Positions 1 through 8,581 of a stretch of DNA of 33,300 nt are shown here, piece by piece. This DNA comes from Fidelibacterota bacterium (GTDB lineage Bacteria > Fidelibacterota > UBA8477 > JABMPR01). The stretch spans positions 1 through 33,300 of the forward strand of contig JAIPJM010000029.1 in the NCBI GenBank assembly GCA_021734255.1, read 5' to 3'. A program made the translations under genes and the position numbers. Each line of letters starts with the position of its first letter. The first letter of the stretch is position 1. The notes beneath the pieces are model-generated. The model saw only the letters and a list, made by a program, of their open reading frames with translations, had not been told where the DNA came from and made no database searches.

Positions 1-316
1 CCAGCATCTCACCAGCACTCAGGGAGGTGGTGAATGTGATCGGTGCGTCTGCACGGCCTTCAGCCATGATCTTGGCACCCTTCTCGATAACAAGGGCAGG
101 GGCAAGACCTGCTCCGTCATCTGCATTGGCTTTGATAGTGGCACCAGCTTCAATGGTCAGAGTGGCACCGGCTTTAACGAAGGTCTGACCGGTCAGCACA
201 TGATCATCTGCTGCATACCAGATCTCGTCTGTTGTGATTTCGCCAGAATGATCGATGGCGAATGCACTACTGATTAATACGACAAGCAATAAAACTGCTG
301 ATAGTTTATGTTTCAC
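1..316 (-). CDS. Secreted protein, N-terminal part only (possible beta-helix/repeat protein)
   Basis: The gene starts at a GTG (316-314) and runs off the left edge, so about 105 residues are visible. An AAGGAG ribosome site lies just upstream and overlaps the stop codon of the TonB receptor gene. Only 4 bases separate the two genes, so they form one operon. The N-terminus is a signal peptide (MKHKLSAVLLL..., cleavage near SAFA|I). The mature part reads like the first coils of a right-handed beta-helix surface protein: repeated GA.L.IEAGA.IKA and ALVIEKGAKIMAEG patterns followed by API.FT. I cannot name the family because the C-terminus is missing. Its place behind a TonB receptor suggests a cell-surface or periplasmic partner. 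An unrelated export substrate is equally possible. Confidence 0.7.
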   Translation of the reverse strand, partial: MKHKLSAVLLLVVLISSAFAIDHSGEITTDEIWYAADDHVLTGQTFVKAGATLTIEAGATIKANADDGAGLAPALVIEKGAKIMAEGRADAPITFTTSLSAGEML

Positions 317-320
317 GCTT

Positions 321-3287
321 TTAACTCCTTATTTGTTTTAATTGGTATTTTACACCCAGACTGAGGCTCAGTCCCGGAGAGTAAACTTTTCGTAATTTGA
401 TGTCTCCACGAGGCTCTTCCAGATGACCGAAACGAACCTTGGAGTTCAAAATATTTTTGATTTTCATACTGAACTTGAAAGAACCAACACTTTTACTGGC
501 ACTCATATTCAGGGAGTGGAATGGGAATTCATAGATATCACCAACTTCTCCCACACCAACTGAGGCAATGCGCTTGGTAAACGAATTGTAGGTAAATGCC
601 AGCATGTAACCTGATGGAGAATGGTAGTCGATTCCCGCGTTGTACATGGCTCTGGACTGACCCTGCAGGGGTCGGTTTTTGGTTGAAACTGAATTCGCGT
701 AGCTTGTGCCATTGAATAGATATACTGTGTCGTTCAATGATACTTCGGATTCCGATATGGTTGTGTTTAGAGATATTGTACCATACCCCATGGTGAGGGG
801 TATGGGGAGTTTCTTCCGCAATTCAAGTTCCAATCCAAAAGTGCTTGCCTTTCGGGCGTTCTGAAATGTTTTGTAGGCAAGATCTACAGTTGAGATCATG
901 GATACTTCGATGGGATTCTCAAATTCCTTATAGAAGAATCCAACTGAAAAGAGCTCAGATGCAGAGGGATACCACTCACTGCGGAGGTCAAAATTTGAAA
1001 CACTGGCATTCTTCAGGAAAGGGTAGCCAATAGCCACTTCACCTTGATAGAATTCCTGGTAGGCGATAGGAGCCAATTCCCTGAACTCTGGTCGTCCAAC
1101 TGTCTGGGAAAAGGCAGCCCTCAGACTGACGCCATCCTCGCGGTTGTAAATAAGATTCAGAGAGGGTAGGACCACTTCCTGGTCAAGCTTGGCAGAGGCC
1201 GTATCCCCATATATTGTAGTAGCTGCAACACCATTGATTGGATTATAGCTGTCCAGATTCATTTGGTAGTCCTCGAACCTTGCACCACCTTCAAACTGCA
1301 GCGACCAATTCTTCTTGATCATCAGTGGAATGGAAGCCATGGCGTAATAAGCCTGTGTTTCCTCATTGGCTCGGTAACCATTGAAGGCATTCTTCGCGGT
1401 TTCATCAAGCATGATCAGACCATGTTCCCAGTCGCCTGTAGTGGAGTCATAGCTGAAGAAATTGTCAATGCCGAAGGACTGGCCAAAATCCATATCAGGG
1501 TAGATGTTGAGCACTGAATCGTTCCAGGCAGAACTGGAGGAATTGGTGATGGCAAAACTTCGTTTCTCGAATTCTCTGGCTTTCTCCTGTAACCTCAAGC
1601 CGGTCTTGATCTTGATGGCATGCTTTTTATCCAGGGGAATCTTCATCTCATAGTTCAGATCAGATGAAGCATTGCGGTCTACTCCGTCAGTAAAGTCGCG
1701 ATAGGCGATCTTTTGTGCCTGACGATCGATGACATAATAGGTATAAGCAGAATCAGTACCTGCGTAACGTTCCTGTTCAGAATAGTTGTGTGAAGCATTG
1801 TCTGGTTCAAAGCGGGTAGATTCACCTCTGTTTATACTCCAATCAAACTTGTGTTCTGGACCAAGCACAACTGTGTTTACGCCACTAATGCTATTGCTTA
1901 CAATCGTTTTTTCGATATAGTGGTTTCGTATGAACACACCTGACTCGATGTTGGGTGTATATCCATATGAGATCGTGTTCTTGTCGCTGGATGTGTGGGT
2001 ATAGACGCTCTGGATCTTCAGCTTATGATTATCCTTATATTTCAGGCCTGCACTGACATTACCACCTAGGTTTGTTTTATACTCTGAAATCTGGTTCGTC
2101 CGCTCTGTATAGGGTTCCAGGTAGGATGTCGTAACTTCATCCGTCGTAGACGAGTTCATGGAGAATTGAGCGGTTTCACTCTCCAGCATCTTGTAATCAT
2201 TCTTGAAGACCAGATTCGTAAAAAATCCATATTCCAGGTTATCATTGAGTTCATACTCGTCGCCCAGATCGAATCCCAGGCTGATCGGTCTCCCTGGGCT
2301 AGGTGAGTAATTCACGAATGTGGGGTTAGAAGCTCGGCTATAGTCACTGATCTGACCGTACCACTGAACCGTGTTCAAACCTTGTGGCCGATAGTTGGAG
2401 GCAGTTGACAGGATCTGGTCGTCAGGAATATTTGCACTAAGGGCGCGGGTTCCATCGTCATAACCAAAGAAATCCTTACTGCCCTTGTAGGTAAGATTGA
2501 AGGGAAGTCCCTGGTAATAACTGGTGTGGTCGGACGCAGATGCCTTGAAATTGATCAGGCGTTCATCGGGGTAAGCCTTGGTCTTGATATTGATGCTGCC
2601 ACCAGCAAAGACACCCGGCAGGTCCGGGGTAAAGGTCTTTAGGGCGACAATACTCTCCAGAAGCGCCGAGGGGAATAGATCGAGGGGTACAGATTTTTTA
2701 TCCGGTTCAGGTGAGGGGATTGGGGCGCTGTTCATCTGAGTTGATGTATAGCGTTCTCCTAATCCACGGACGATGGGAAACTTTCCCTCGCGGACACTTA
2801 CACCTGGTAAGCGCTTCAAAGCGTCGGCTGCATTGGAATCACCGCTTCTGGACATTTCCTCAGCACTAACAGCGTTTTCCATGTTGGATGAATTTTGTCT
2901 GTCCTGAAGGGAGGCAAGGGCAGACCCTGCAGTCGTCTCAGCCTGTACGATCACTTCCTCACCACTGAGTGCTTCAGAGTCGAGTACAATATTGCGCCGT
3001 GTACTGATCCCTGCGATAATCTCAACTCCCACTATATCTTTTACCTTATAGCCTATATAGGAAACACGGAGTGTGTAAACCCCAGGTCTGATATTCTGTA
3101 CAAAATAATAACCTTCAAGATCTGTGGCCGAACCAGTGTTGTTTTCCAGCACGATGACATTTGCACCGATGAGCGCTTCACCGGTTTCAGAATCTGTGAT
3201 GGTCCCCTGGAGGCTTCCAGTTGACTGGGCAAATCCGGATGTAGACAGTTGGAGCAGGATGTAGAGGATAATTATTCTTTTGTTCAT
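321..3287 (-). CDS. TonB-dependent outer-membrane receptor with carboxypeptidase-regulatory-like N-domain
   Basis: This is an outer-membrane active-transport receptor of 988 residues. The chosen start is the ATG at 3287, with AAGGA about 11 bases upstream and a clean signal peptide (MNKRIIILYILLQ..., cleavage near GFA|Q). An upstream in-frame ATG at 3362 would bury the signal peptide and is rejected. Residues about 25-85 form a CarboxypepD_reg-like fold (GTITDSETGEALIGANV, ending in GVYTLRVSYIGYK). A plug domain follows (ADALKRLPGVSVREGKFPIVRGLG, then VFAGGSINIKTKAYPD). The rest is beta-barrel with alternating aromatic strands to the C-terminus. It is transcribed away from the porin/pst operon and shares an intergenic region with Pho-type repeats facing its own direction. 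Phosphate-limited expression and import of a phosphorus compound are therefore plausible, but the substrate is not shown. A 5'-UTR stem-loop (GTCGC, tetraloop, GCGAC) sits at 3325-3338. Confidence 0.93.
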   Translation of the reverse strand: MNKRIIILYILLQLSTSGFAQSTGSLQGTITDSETGEALIGANVIVLENNTGSATDLEGYYFVQNIRPGVYTLRVSYIGYKVKDIVGVEIIAGISTRRNIVLDSEALSGEEVIVQAETTAGSALASLQDRQNSSNMENAVSAEEMSRSGDSNAADALKRLPGVSVREGKFPIVRGLGERYTSTQMNSAPIPSPEPDKKSVPLDLFPSALLESIVALKTFTPDLPGVFAGGSINIKTKAYPDERLINFKASASDHTSYYQGLPFNLTYKGSKDFFGYDDGTRALSANIPDDQILSTASNYRPQGLNTVQWYGQISDYSRASNPTFVNYSPSPGRPISLGFDLGDEYELNDNLEYGFFTNLVFKNDYKMLESETAQFSMNSSTTDEVTTSYLEPYTERTNQISEYKTNLGGNVSAGLKYKDNHKLKIQSVYTHTSSDKNTISYGYTPNIESGVFIRNHYIEKTIVSNSISGVNTVVLGPEHKFDWSINRGESTRFEPDNASHNYSEQERYAGTDSAYTYYVIDRQAQKIAYRDFTDGVDRNASSDLNYEMKIPLDKKHAIKIKTGLRLQEKAREFEKRSFAITNSSSSAWNDSVLNIYPDMDFGQSFGIDNFFSYDSTTGDWEHGLIMLDETAKNAFNGYRANEETQAYYAMASIPLMIKKNWSLQFEGGARFEDYQMNLDSYNPINGVAATTIYGDTASAKLDQEVVLPSLNLIYNREDGVSLRAAFSQTVGRPEFRELAPIAYQEFYQGEVAIGYPFLKNASVSNFDLRSEWYPSASELFSVGFFYKEFENPIEVSMISTVDLAYKTFQNARKASTFGLELELRKKLPIPLTMGYGTISLNTTISESEVSLNDTVYLFNGTSYANSVSTKNRPLQGQSRAMYNAGIDYHSPSGYMLAFTYNSFTKRIASVGVGEVGDIYEFPFHSLNMSASKSVGSFKFSMKIKNILNSKVRFGHLEEPRGDIKLRKVYSPGLSLSLGVKYQLKQIRS

Positions 3288-3398
3288 TTCTGTTTTATTC
3301 CTTTCACACACATTTTTTATGCCTGTCGCTCTTGCGACGGCAGCAGGATAGGCGGCTTCCATTAGGGAAGAATGATCTGGTGATGAGGAGTTTGATTG

Positions 3399-3420
3399 AA
3401 TACGGTTAGGAGTGTGTTAG
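3399..3420 (-). promoter_or_regulatory. Pho-box-like direct repeat for the TonB receptor operon
   Basis: On the minus strand two 11-base units follow each other exactly: CTAACACACTC (3420-3410) and CTAACCGTATT (3409-3399). PhoB/PhoP-type response regulators bind 7-base direct repeats with a 4-base gap, which is this geometry. Only two clear units are present and the -10 element is not obvious. Confidence 0.45.
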
Positions 3421-3476
3421 ATGTGGCAATTATTGTCACGAAATGTCTGAAAATATTTGAGGTTACAATCAATTTC

Positions 3477-3509
3477 CTTACCATTTCCTAACAAAACGCT
3501 AACAATTCA
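3477..3509 (+). promoter_or_regulatory. Pho-box-like triple direct repeat upstream of the porin/pst operon
   Basis: Three 11-base units lie in perfect register: CTTACCATTTC (3477), CTAACAAAACG (3488) and CTAACAATTCA (3499). The 7-base core CT(A/T)AC(A/C)A with a 4-base spacer matches the known PhoB/PhoP box geometry. Its position before the first gene of a phosphate transport operon fits Pi-limitation control. The 72 bases from here to the TTG start include a good AAGGAGG ribosome site at 3569-3575. Confidence 0.6.
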
Positions 3510-3581
3510 AATGCACACTGTTCGCGTGTGTGAATGCTGCTAGGCATAGCAGATTAAAAAATGGGCTGAAGGAGGCAAAAC

Positions 3582-4520
3582 TTGAAACTTAGAGTGATTA
3601 TTCTAGCACTAAGCATAGGGGTAACTGGACTGTACGGTGTTGATACAAAAGTAGGGGGCGATGCATTTTTCCACTATCAGTATGAGGATGCAGATAATAA
3701 TGAGTTCCTGTTCAAGCGAGCCTATCTGACCATCTCCAGCAAGGTGAGCGACAATATTTCCTACAAATTTCAGGCAGATATCGGTTCAGGTGGACCTACC
3801 GATTACAGTGTATACTTGAAAAATGCTAATATAGCCTGGAAGACTGACCTGGGAAAACTCACCTTCGGAATGCAGGGCATGAACATGTTCAAGGTCCAGG
3901 AAAATACCTGGGGATATCGCTTCATCAGCAAAATGCCCATGGATCTGGCCAAATTCTCAAGTTCTGCGGACCTGGGTGTCAGGTTTGATAAGAAATGGGG
4001 GGACTTGACTGCCAATGTGATGCTGACCAATGGTGCTGGCTACAAGAAGCAGGAAAATGACAAATACAAGAAGGTGTCAACCAGCGTGACCTACGGTGAA
4101 ACGAAGCTTAATGAAGGTTTCAATGCAGGTGCGGTTTTAAGTCATGAAGGCTATGATTACATCTCTGAAGGGGGTAATGTCGAGACGGGGAGTAGCCTCG
4201 TCATAGGTGGTTTCGGGGGTACTGTAGTCGGTGCACTTCGCCTGGGAGTTGAATATTCCATGAAAACGACGAGCGATAATACTGATGTAACTGCGAACCT
4301 GTTTTCCCTTTACACTCACTATAAGATAAATGATCATATCTCGGCATTTGGAAGACACGATATCCTTGACGATGGGAGCCCACAGGATCAGCTCAGTATC
4401 CTGGGTGTGAATTACATGCCTGAAAAAGCATTGAGCATTGCACCAAACTTACTTATCGACAGTGAAGAAGACCAAGACCCTGAGATGACCTACCGGGTTA
4501 GTTTCAGATTCAAGCTATAA
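3582..4520 (+). CDS. Outer-membrane porin, phosphate-selective (OprO/OprP-like) type
   Basis: A 312-residue outer-membrane beta-barrel with a signal peptide (MKLRVIILALSIGVTGLYG). It starts at a TTG with AAGGAGG 6 bases upstream. The sequence shows alternating beta-strand patterns typical of Porin_O_P proteins: FLFKRAYLTISSKVSDNISYKF, a QADIGSGG motif, DLGVRFDKKWGDL, and a barrel end reading MTYRVSFRFKL with a terminal aromatic/hydrophobic residue. It is shorter than OprP itself (about 400 residues), so it may have fewer strands or shorter loops. It is the first gene of the pst operon and lies directly downstream of the Pho-type repeats, which supports a role in passing phosphate across the outer membrane. 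The family call is from sequence style; the selectivity is inferred from context. Confidence 0.8.
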   Translation: MKLRVIILALSIGVTGLYGVDTKVGGDAFFHYQYEDADNNEFLFKRAYLTISSKVSDNISYKFQADIGSGGPTDYSVYLKNANIAWKTDLGKLTFGMQGMNMFKVQENTWGYRFISKMPMDLAKFSSSADLGVRFDKKWGDLTANVMLTNGAGYKKQENDKYKKVSTSVTYGETKLNEGFNAGAVLSHEGYDYISEGGNVETGSSLVIGGFGGTVVGALRLGVEYSMKTTSDNTDVTANLFSLYTHYKINDHISAFGRHDILDDGSPQDQLSILGVNYMPEKALSIAPNLLIDSEEDQDPEMTYRVSFRFKL

Positions 4521-4547
4521 AAACCTTAAAAAGGGAAGGAATTAAAA

Positions 4548-5417
4548 ATGTTTAAAAAAATTCTGGTAATCAGTCTTGTCGCATTGGCGAGCTCACTGAT
4601 CCTGATGAGCTGTGCGAAGAAAGACAGCTCAGATGAACCTGAGGTAAAATATCTCACCATCAAGGGTTCAGATACCATGGTACATCTGGCCAGTGAATGG
4701 GCTGAGGCTTTTATGAAAAAGCATGCGGATGTTGATATCTCTGTTACAGGAGGTGGGTCAGGAACAGGGATCGCTGCCTTGTTGAATGGTACCACCGACA
4801 TCTGTATTGCCTCTCGCAAGATCAAAGAGAAAGAGGAGACCATGGCTGCAGAGCAGGGGATATCCCCTAATGAGATTGTTACCTCTCGTGATGGTATCGC
4901 TGTAGTGGTTCATCCAGAAAACTCGGTAGACAACCTTACTATTGAACAGGTTGGCAAGATCTACACAGGCGCATACACCAGATGGAGTGATGTTGGCGGA
5001 CCCGACCAACCTATCATTATCCTGTCCCGCGAATCCAGTTCAGGAACCTACGTATTTTTTCAAAAACGAGTGATGAATAAGAAGGATTACTCACAGGATG
5101 CCATGCTGATGCCTTCAACCTCCGCTATTATTCAGAGTGTGTCTCAGGATAAATTGGCCATCGGTTATGTCGGTCTGGGTTACGGTGTCCAGGCAGGTGA
5201 TAAGGTCAGGATGATGAGTGTGAAGAATGATGCTGACTCACCCGCTGTTGCTCCATCTGTTGCCTCAGTACAGGATGCCAGTTATGGCATCGCTAGACCG
5301 CTGCATTTCTATACTAACGGCGAGCTCACCGGTGTCACAAAGGATTTTGTAGATTTTGTGCTTTCAGCCGAAGGTCAGCAGATCGTTCTTGAGTCAGGCT
5401 ACGTCCCGATCAATTAA
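4548..5417 (+). CDS. pstS: Phosphate ABC transporter, phosphate-binding lipoprotein PstS
   Basis: PstS captures phosphate in the periplasm for the PstCAB permease. The 289-residue protein has a lipoprotein signal peptide (MFKKILVISL..., lipobox LMSC, Cys22), so it is membrane-anchored. Phosphate-binding features are visible: GSDTM at 40-44, GGGSGTGI at 68-75, IASRKIKEKE at 88-97 and SRESSSGTYVFF at 160-171. AAGGA lies shortly upstream of the ATG. The gene follows the porin by 27 bases and precedes pstC by 5, so it belongs to the same transcript. At 289 residues it is close to the short PstS type found outside the enterics. Confidence 0.96.
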   Translation: MFKKILVISLVALASSLILMSCAKKDSSDEPEVKYLTIKGSDTMVHLASEWAEAFMKKHADVDISVTGGGSGTGIAALLNGTTDICIASRKIKEKEETMAAEQGISPNEIVTSRDGIAVVVHPENSVDNLTIEQVGKIYTGAYTRWSDVGGPDQPIIILSRESSSGTYVFFQKRVMNKKDYSQDAMLMPSTSAIIQSVSQDKLAIGYVGLGYGVQAGDKVRMMSVKNDADSPAVAPSVASVQDASYGIARPLHFYTNGELTGVTKDFVDFVLSAEGQQIVLESGYVPIN

Positions 5418-5422
5418 TTTCC

Positions 5423-6292
5423 GTGAAATCCTGGCGAGATAAAGCAATACAGACGATACTGGTAGGGGCTGCCTCTACCAGTATCCTCATTGTATTACTC
5501 ATATTCTTTTTCCTTGGGAGAGAAGCTTTCCCATTCATCTGGGAGCCGGGTTTTTCCAACCTTTTTCAGGCCAGATGGATACCGGTCTCCTTCAAGGAAG
5601 AGGTATTTGGTCTTTTGCCACTTGTCACGGGATCATTATTGGTAACCGGACTGGCAACCGTCCTCATGGTACCATTCGGTGTGTTCGGCGCTATCTATAT
5701 TGCAGAGTTGGCTACCGAAAAGGAACGAAGCTTTCTGAAACCCTTCATTGAGATCCTGGCTGGGATCCCTTCAGTGGTGATCGGATTTTTCGGCTTGGTG
5801 GTTCTCAGTCCCATCATCAAAAATTTCTTCGGTTTAAATACGGGTTTGACAGCTTTAACAGGGGCCATTCTATTGGCGCTCATGGCGGTCCCTACGGTTA
5901 TCACTGTCAGTGAGGATGCCATTCAAAGTGTCCCCAAAGCTTTCAGGGAAGCTTCCCTGGCATTGGGAGCAAACAATTTACAGACCATTTTCAGAATTAT
6001 CGTTCCGGCAGCCCTCCCGGGGATGATCGCAGCCATCATGCTGGGTGTTGGTCGTGTTATCGGTGAGACCATGGCGGTCCTCATGGTGACAGGGAATGCA
6101 GCAAAACTAACGCTGGACCCTTTCAGCTCGGTTCGCACCATGACTGCCACCATTGCTGCTGAGATGGGAGAGGTGGCCTTCGGCTCCCACCATTATCAGG
6201 CACTATTCTGGGTCGGTATCTTTTTATTGATCATGACCTTCTTTTTGAACGTGATCGCTCAACGCGTCCTAAGAAAGTACCAAATGCGATGA
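5423..6292 (+). CDS. pstC: Phosphate ABC transporter permease PstC
   Basis: Inner-membrane permease subunit of the Pst transporter, 289 residues. It starts at a GTG 5 bases after the pstS stop without a clear ribosome site, so translation is probably coupled. About six membrane segments are visible. The first is ILVGAASTSILIVLLIFFFLG, and the last is near LFWVGIFLLIMTFFLNV. The ABC-permease EAA loop reads [20 protein letters not shown] around residues 172-192. The G-(IV)-G-R-(VA)-IGETMA segment typical of PstC/PstA is present. The stop overlaps the pstA start (ATGA). Confidence 0.96.
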   Translation: MKSWRDKAIQTILVGAASTSILIVLLIFFFLGREAFPFIWEPGFSNLFQARWIPVSFKEEVFGLLPLVTGSLLVTGLATVLMVPFGVFGAIYIAELATEKERSFLKPFIEILAGIPSVVIGFFGLVVLSPIIKNFFGLNTGLTALTGAILLALMAVPTVITVSEDAIQSVPKAFREASLALGANNLQTIFRIIVPAALPGMIAAIMLGVGRVIGETMAVLMVTGNAAKLTLDPFSSVRTMTATIAAEMGEVAFGSHHYQALFWVGIFLLIMTFFLNVIAQRVLRKYQMR

Positions 6293-7140
6293 GGTCCGAG
6301 TTGCAAGGAAAGATCATTGTCTGGAGTATTCGAGCTACTACCTATTTGATCGTGGGAATTGTCGGCTACTTGTTACTGGATATTATTGTGAAGGGGATCC
6401 CGACGATTAGTTGGGAATTCCTGAGTGGATTTCCCCGTCGCAGTGGTGCAGAAGGGGGGATCTACCCGGCTATCATTGGAACAGTATATCTAGTTCTGGG
6501 AGCCATTATCATGGCTTTTCCCCTGGGGATGGCTTCAGCCATCTATCTCTCCGAATATGCCATGCAGGGGCGCTTGAACCGCTATATTCGCCTGGCGATC
6601 ATTACCCTGGCCGGGGTTCCGTCAATTGTGTTTGGACTTTTTGGCCTAGGCCTGTTCGTATTATTCTTTGGCTTCGGGGCATCGATCCTGGCAGGGAGCC
6701 TGACCCTGGCTTTCATGATCCTCCCCACCATCATTGTATCCAGTGAAGAGGCACTCCAAGCGGTACCCATGGGTTTAAGAGAAGCCAGCCTGGCCCTTGG
6801 CGCAACCAAATGGCAGACCGTTTACAAAAGTGTGCTACCCTATGCACTACCGGGCATGTTTACAGGGTCCATCCTGGGTATTGGTAGAGCCGCTGGAGAG
6901 ACGGCACCCATTCTATTGACTGTGGCCGCATTTTTTCTCCCCAGATTACCAAAATCCATTTTTGACCAGGTGATGGCACTGCCATATCACCTCTATGTCC
7001 TGGCGACACAGCACCCAGATACTGAAAAAGTGCTTCCCATGCAGTACGGAACTGCTCTTGTTCTCATTTTTATCGTGGTATTTTTTAACCTGACTGCTAT
7101 AATTCTTAGAAATCACTTCAGAAAGAAAATTCAATGGTAG
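6289..7140 (+). CDS. pstA: Phosphate ABC transporter permease PstA
   Basis: Second inner-membrane permease subunit, 283 residues, forming the channel with PstC. The ATG overlaps the pstC stop by 4 bases. Visible features are an N-terminal membrane segment ([17 protein letters not shown]), the EAA loop [20 protein letters not shown], and [15 protein letters not shown], which distinguishes PstA-like permeases. A hydrophobic C-terminal segment ends in [11 protein letters not shown]. Its end overlaps pstB by 7 bases, so the four transporter genes are produced together. Confidence 0.96.
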   Translation: MRSELQGKIIVWSIRATTYLIVGIVGYLLLDIIVKGIPTISWEFLSGFPRRSGAEGGIYPAIIGTVYLVLGAIIMAFPLGMASAIYLSEYAMQGRLNRYIRLAIITLAGVPSIVFGLFGLGLFVLFFGFGASILAGSLTLAFMILPTIIVSSEEALQAVPMGLREASLALGATKWQTVYKSVLPYALPGMFTGSILGIGRAAGETAPILLTVAAFFLPRLPKSIFDQVMALPYHLYVLATQHPDTEKVLPMQYGTALVLIFIVVFFNLTAIILRNHFRKKIQW

Positions 7141-7901
7141 ACTTTACCAATCCAAAGCTGCTTGCTGAGAACATCGATTTTTTCTATGGCAAGAAACAAG
7201 CCCTCTTCGATATTAATATGGCCATACCTGATAAACAGGTGACCGCCCTTATTGGACCCTCAGGCTGTGGTAAATCCACCTTTCTGAGAATGTTTAATCG
7301 CATGAATGATATCATTGTTGGCACAAACCATACAGGCAAACTACTTTTAGACGGAACAGAGATTTATGGTCCTGAAACCAATGTTGTCCAACTGAGGCGC
7401 GATATTGGTATGGTGTTTCAAAAGTCTAATCCCTTTCCAAAATCCGTATATGATAACATAACCTATGGACCAACTATCCATGGCCAAAAGGATAAGGAAG
7501 TCCTGAACTCCATTGTTGAGGAAAGTTTGAAGGGTGCAGCACTCTGGCATGAAGTGAAGGATAGACTTCATGATAATGCCATGGGCCTGTCAGGCGGTCA
7601 GCAGCAGCGCCTGTGTATCGCCCGAGCCCTGGCAGTTCAACCCAAGGTGCTGCTCATGGATGAGCCAGCATCTGCTTTGGATCCAAAATCTACAGCCCAC
7701 ATCGAGGAACTTATCGGTGAGCTGAGAAAGGATTACACCATTGTGATTGTCACCCACAATATGCAGCAGGCCTCACGAGTATCTGACTATACTGCATTTT
7801 TCTATGAGGGGGTATTGATCGAGTTTGGGGAAACCACACAGATTTTTACAAATCCTGAGCAGAAACGCACAGAGGATTATATTACAGGAAGATTCGGTTA
7901 A
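7134..7901 (+). CDS. pstB: Phosphate ABC transporter ATP-binding protein PstB
   Basis: Cytoplasmic ATPase driving phosphate import, 255 residues, a normal PstB length. Walker A is GPSGCGKST (41-49), the Q-loop lies at [11 protein letters not shown], the ABC signature is LSGGQQQR (152-159), Walker B is [12 protein letters not shown] (172-183), and the H-loop is VTHNM. The QKSNPFPKS segment is characteristic of PstB rather than other importers. The start overlaps pstA. The stop codon overlaps the phoU start by one base (TAATG). Confidence 0.97.
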   Translation: MVDFTNPKLLAENIDFFYGKKQALFDINMAIPDKQVTALIGPSGCGKSTFLRMFNRMNDIIVGTNHTGKLLLDGTEIYGPETNVVQLRRDIGMVFQKSNPFPKSVYDNITYGPTIHGQKDKEVLNSIVEESLKGAALWHEVKDRLHDNAMGLSGGQQQRLCIARALAVQPKVLLMDEPASALDPKSTAHIEELIGELRKDYTIVIVTHNMQQASRVSDYTAFFYEGVLIEFGETTQIFTNPEQKRTEDYITGRFG

Positions 7902-8569
7902 TGGCTGAGGAGAAAATGATGCTGCACATCCATCGTGAAATTGAAGATTTAAAAAGGCGGATCGTCCTGGAAGCCACCATGGCTGAGGACAATCTCCGTG
8001 ATAGTATTCGTGCGCTTATGAACAGAGATGCAGAGTTGGCTCTGGAAATTGTGGACAAGGACAAGGCTCTGGATGAACAGGAAGTAGAGTTTGAAGAGGA
8101 ATGTCTGAAGATTCTGGCCCTGTATCAGCCGGTTGCTGTTGATCTGCGCTATATTGTCGCTTTTCTCAAGGTCAATAATGACATTGAGAGAATAGGCGAC
8201 CTGGCTTCCAATATTGCCAGGGGAGCTGCTTCATTAGCGGTAAAAGAAGAATTAGCCATCCCCGCTGATATCCCCGTCATGTCTGAGATGGTCCAGAAAA
8301 TGCTGAAGAAGAGTATCGAAGCCTTGATAGACCTTGATCATAAGAAATCTCAGAAAGTCCAGAATATGGATGATAAAGTCGACGAATTACACCACTCAAT
8401 GTACAAAATAGTTGGGCAGCGGATTCAGGAATATCCAGACCTGGTTGACTCCTGGATGGAGGTACTGGGAACCTCAAGATACCTGGAAAGAATTGCTGAT
8501 CACTGTACGAATATTTGTGAAGATGTTGAATATATGCTCAGTGGTCAGATTATCCGCCACGGCAATTAA
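7901..8569 (+). CDS. phoU: Phosphate signalling accessory protein PhoU
   Basis: PhoU links Pst transporter state to the phosphate two-component system and limits phosphate uptake. The 222-residue protein is all-helical and consists of two PhoU repeats. The first is around LRDSIRALMNRDAELALEIVDKD, followed by VAVDLRYIVAFLKVNNDIERIGDLA with its metal-contacting E/D residues. The second has the matching VLGTSRYLERIADHCTNICEDVEY. It closes the pst operon, and the next gene converges on it only 12 bases away. No phoB or phoR gene is in the window, so the sensor pair must be elsewhere. Confidence 0.96.
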   Translation: MAEEKMMLHIHREIEDLKRRIVLEATMAEDNLRDSIRALMNRDAELALEIVDKDKALDEQEVEFEEECLKILALYQPVAVDLRYIVAFLKVNNDIERIGDLASNIARGAASLAVKEELAIPADIPVMSEMVQKMLKKSIEALIDLDHKKSQKVQNMDDKVDELHHSMYKIVGQRIQEYPDLVDSWMEVLGTSRYLERIADHCTNICEDVEYMLSGQIIRHGN

Positions 8570-8581
8570 GCACTAACTGAA

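Noticed and set aside
3288-3362. N-terminal extension of the TonB receptor to an ATG at 3362
   Set aside because: It would bury the signal peptide behind 25 residues. The ATG at 3287 has its own ribosome site and gives a clean signal peptide.
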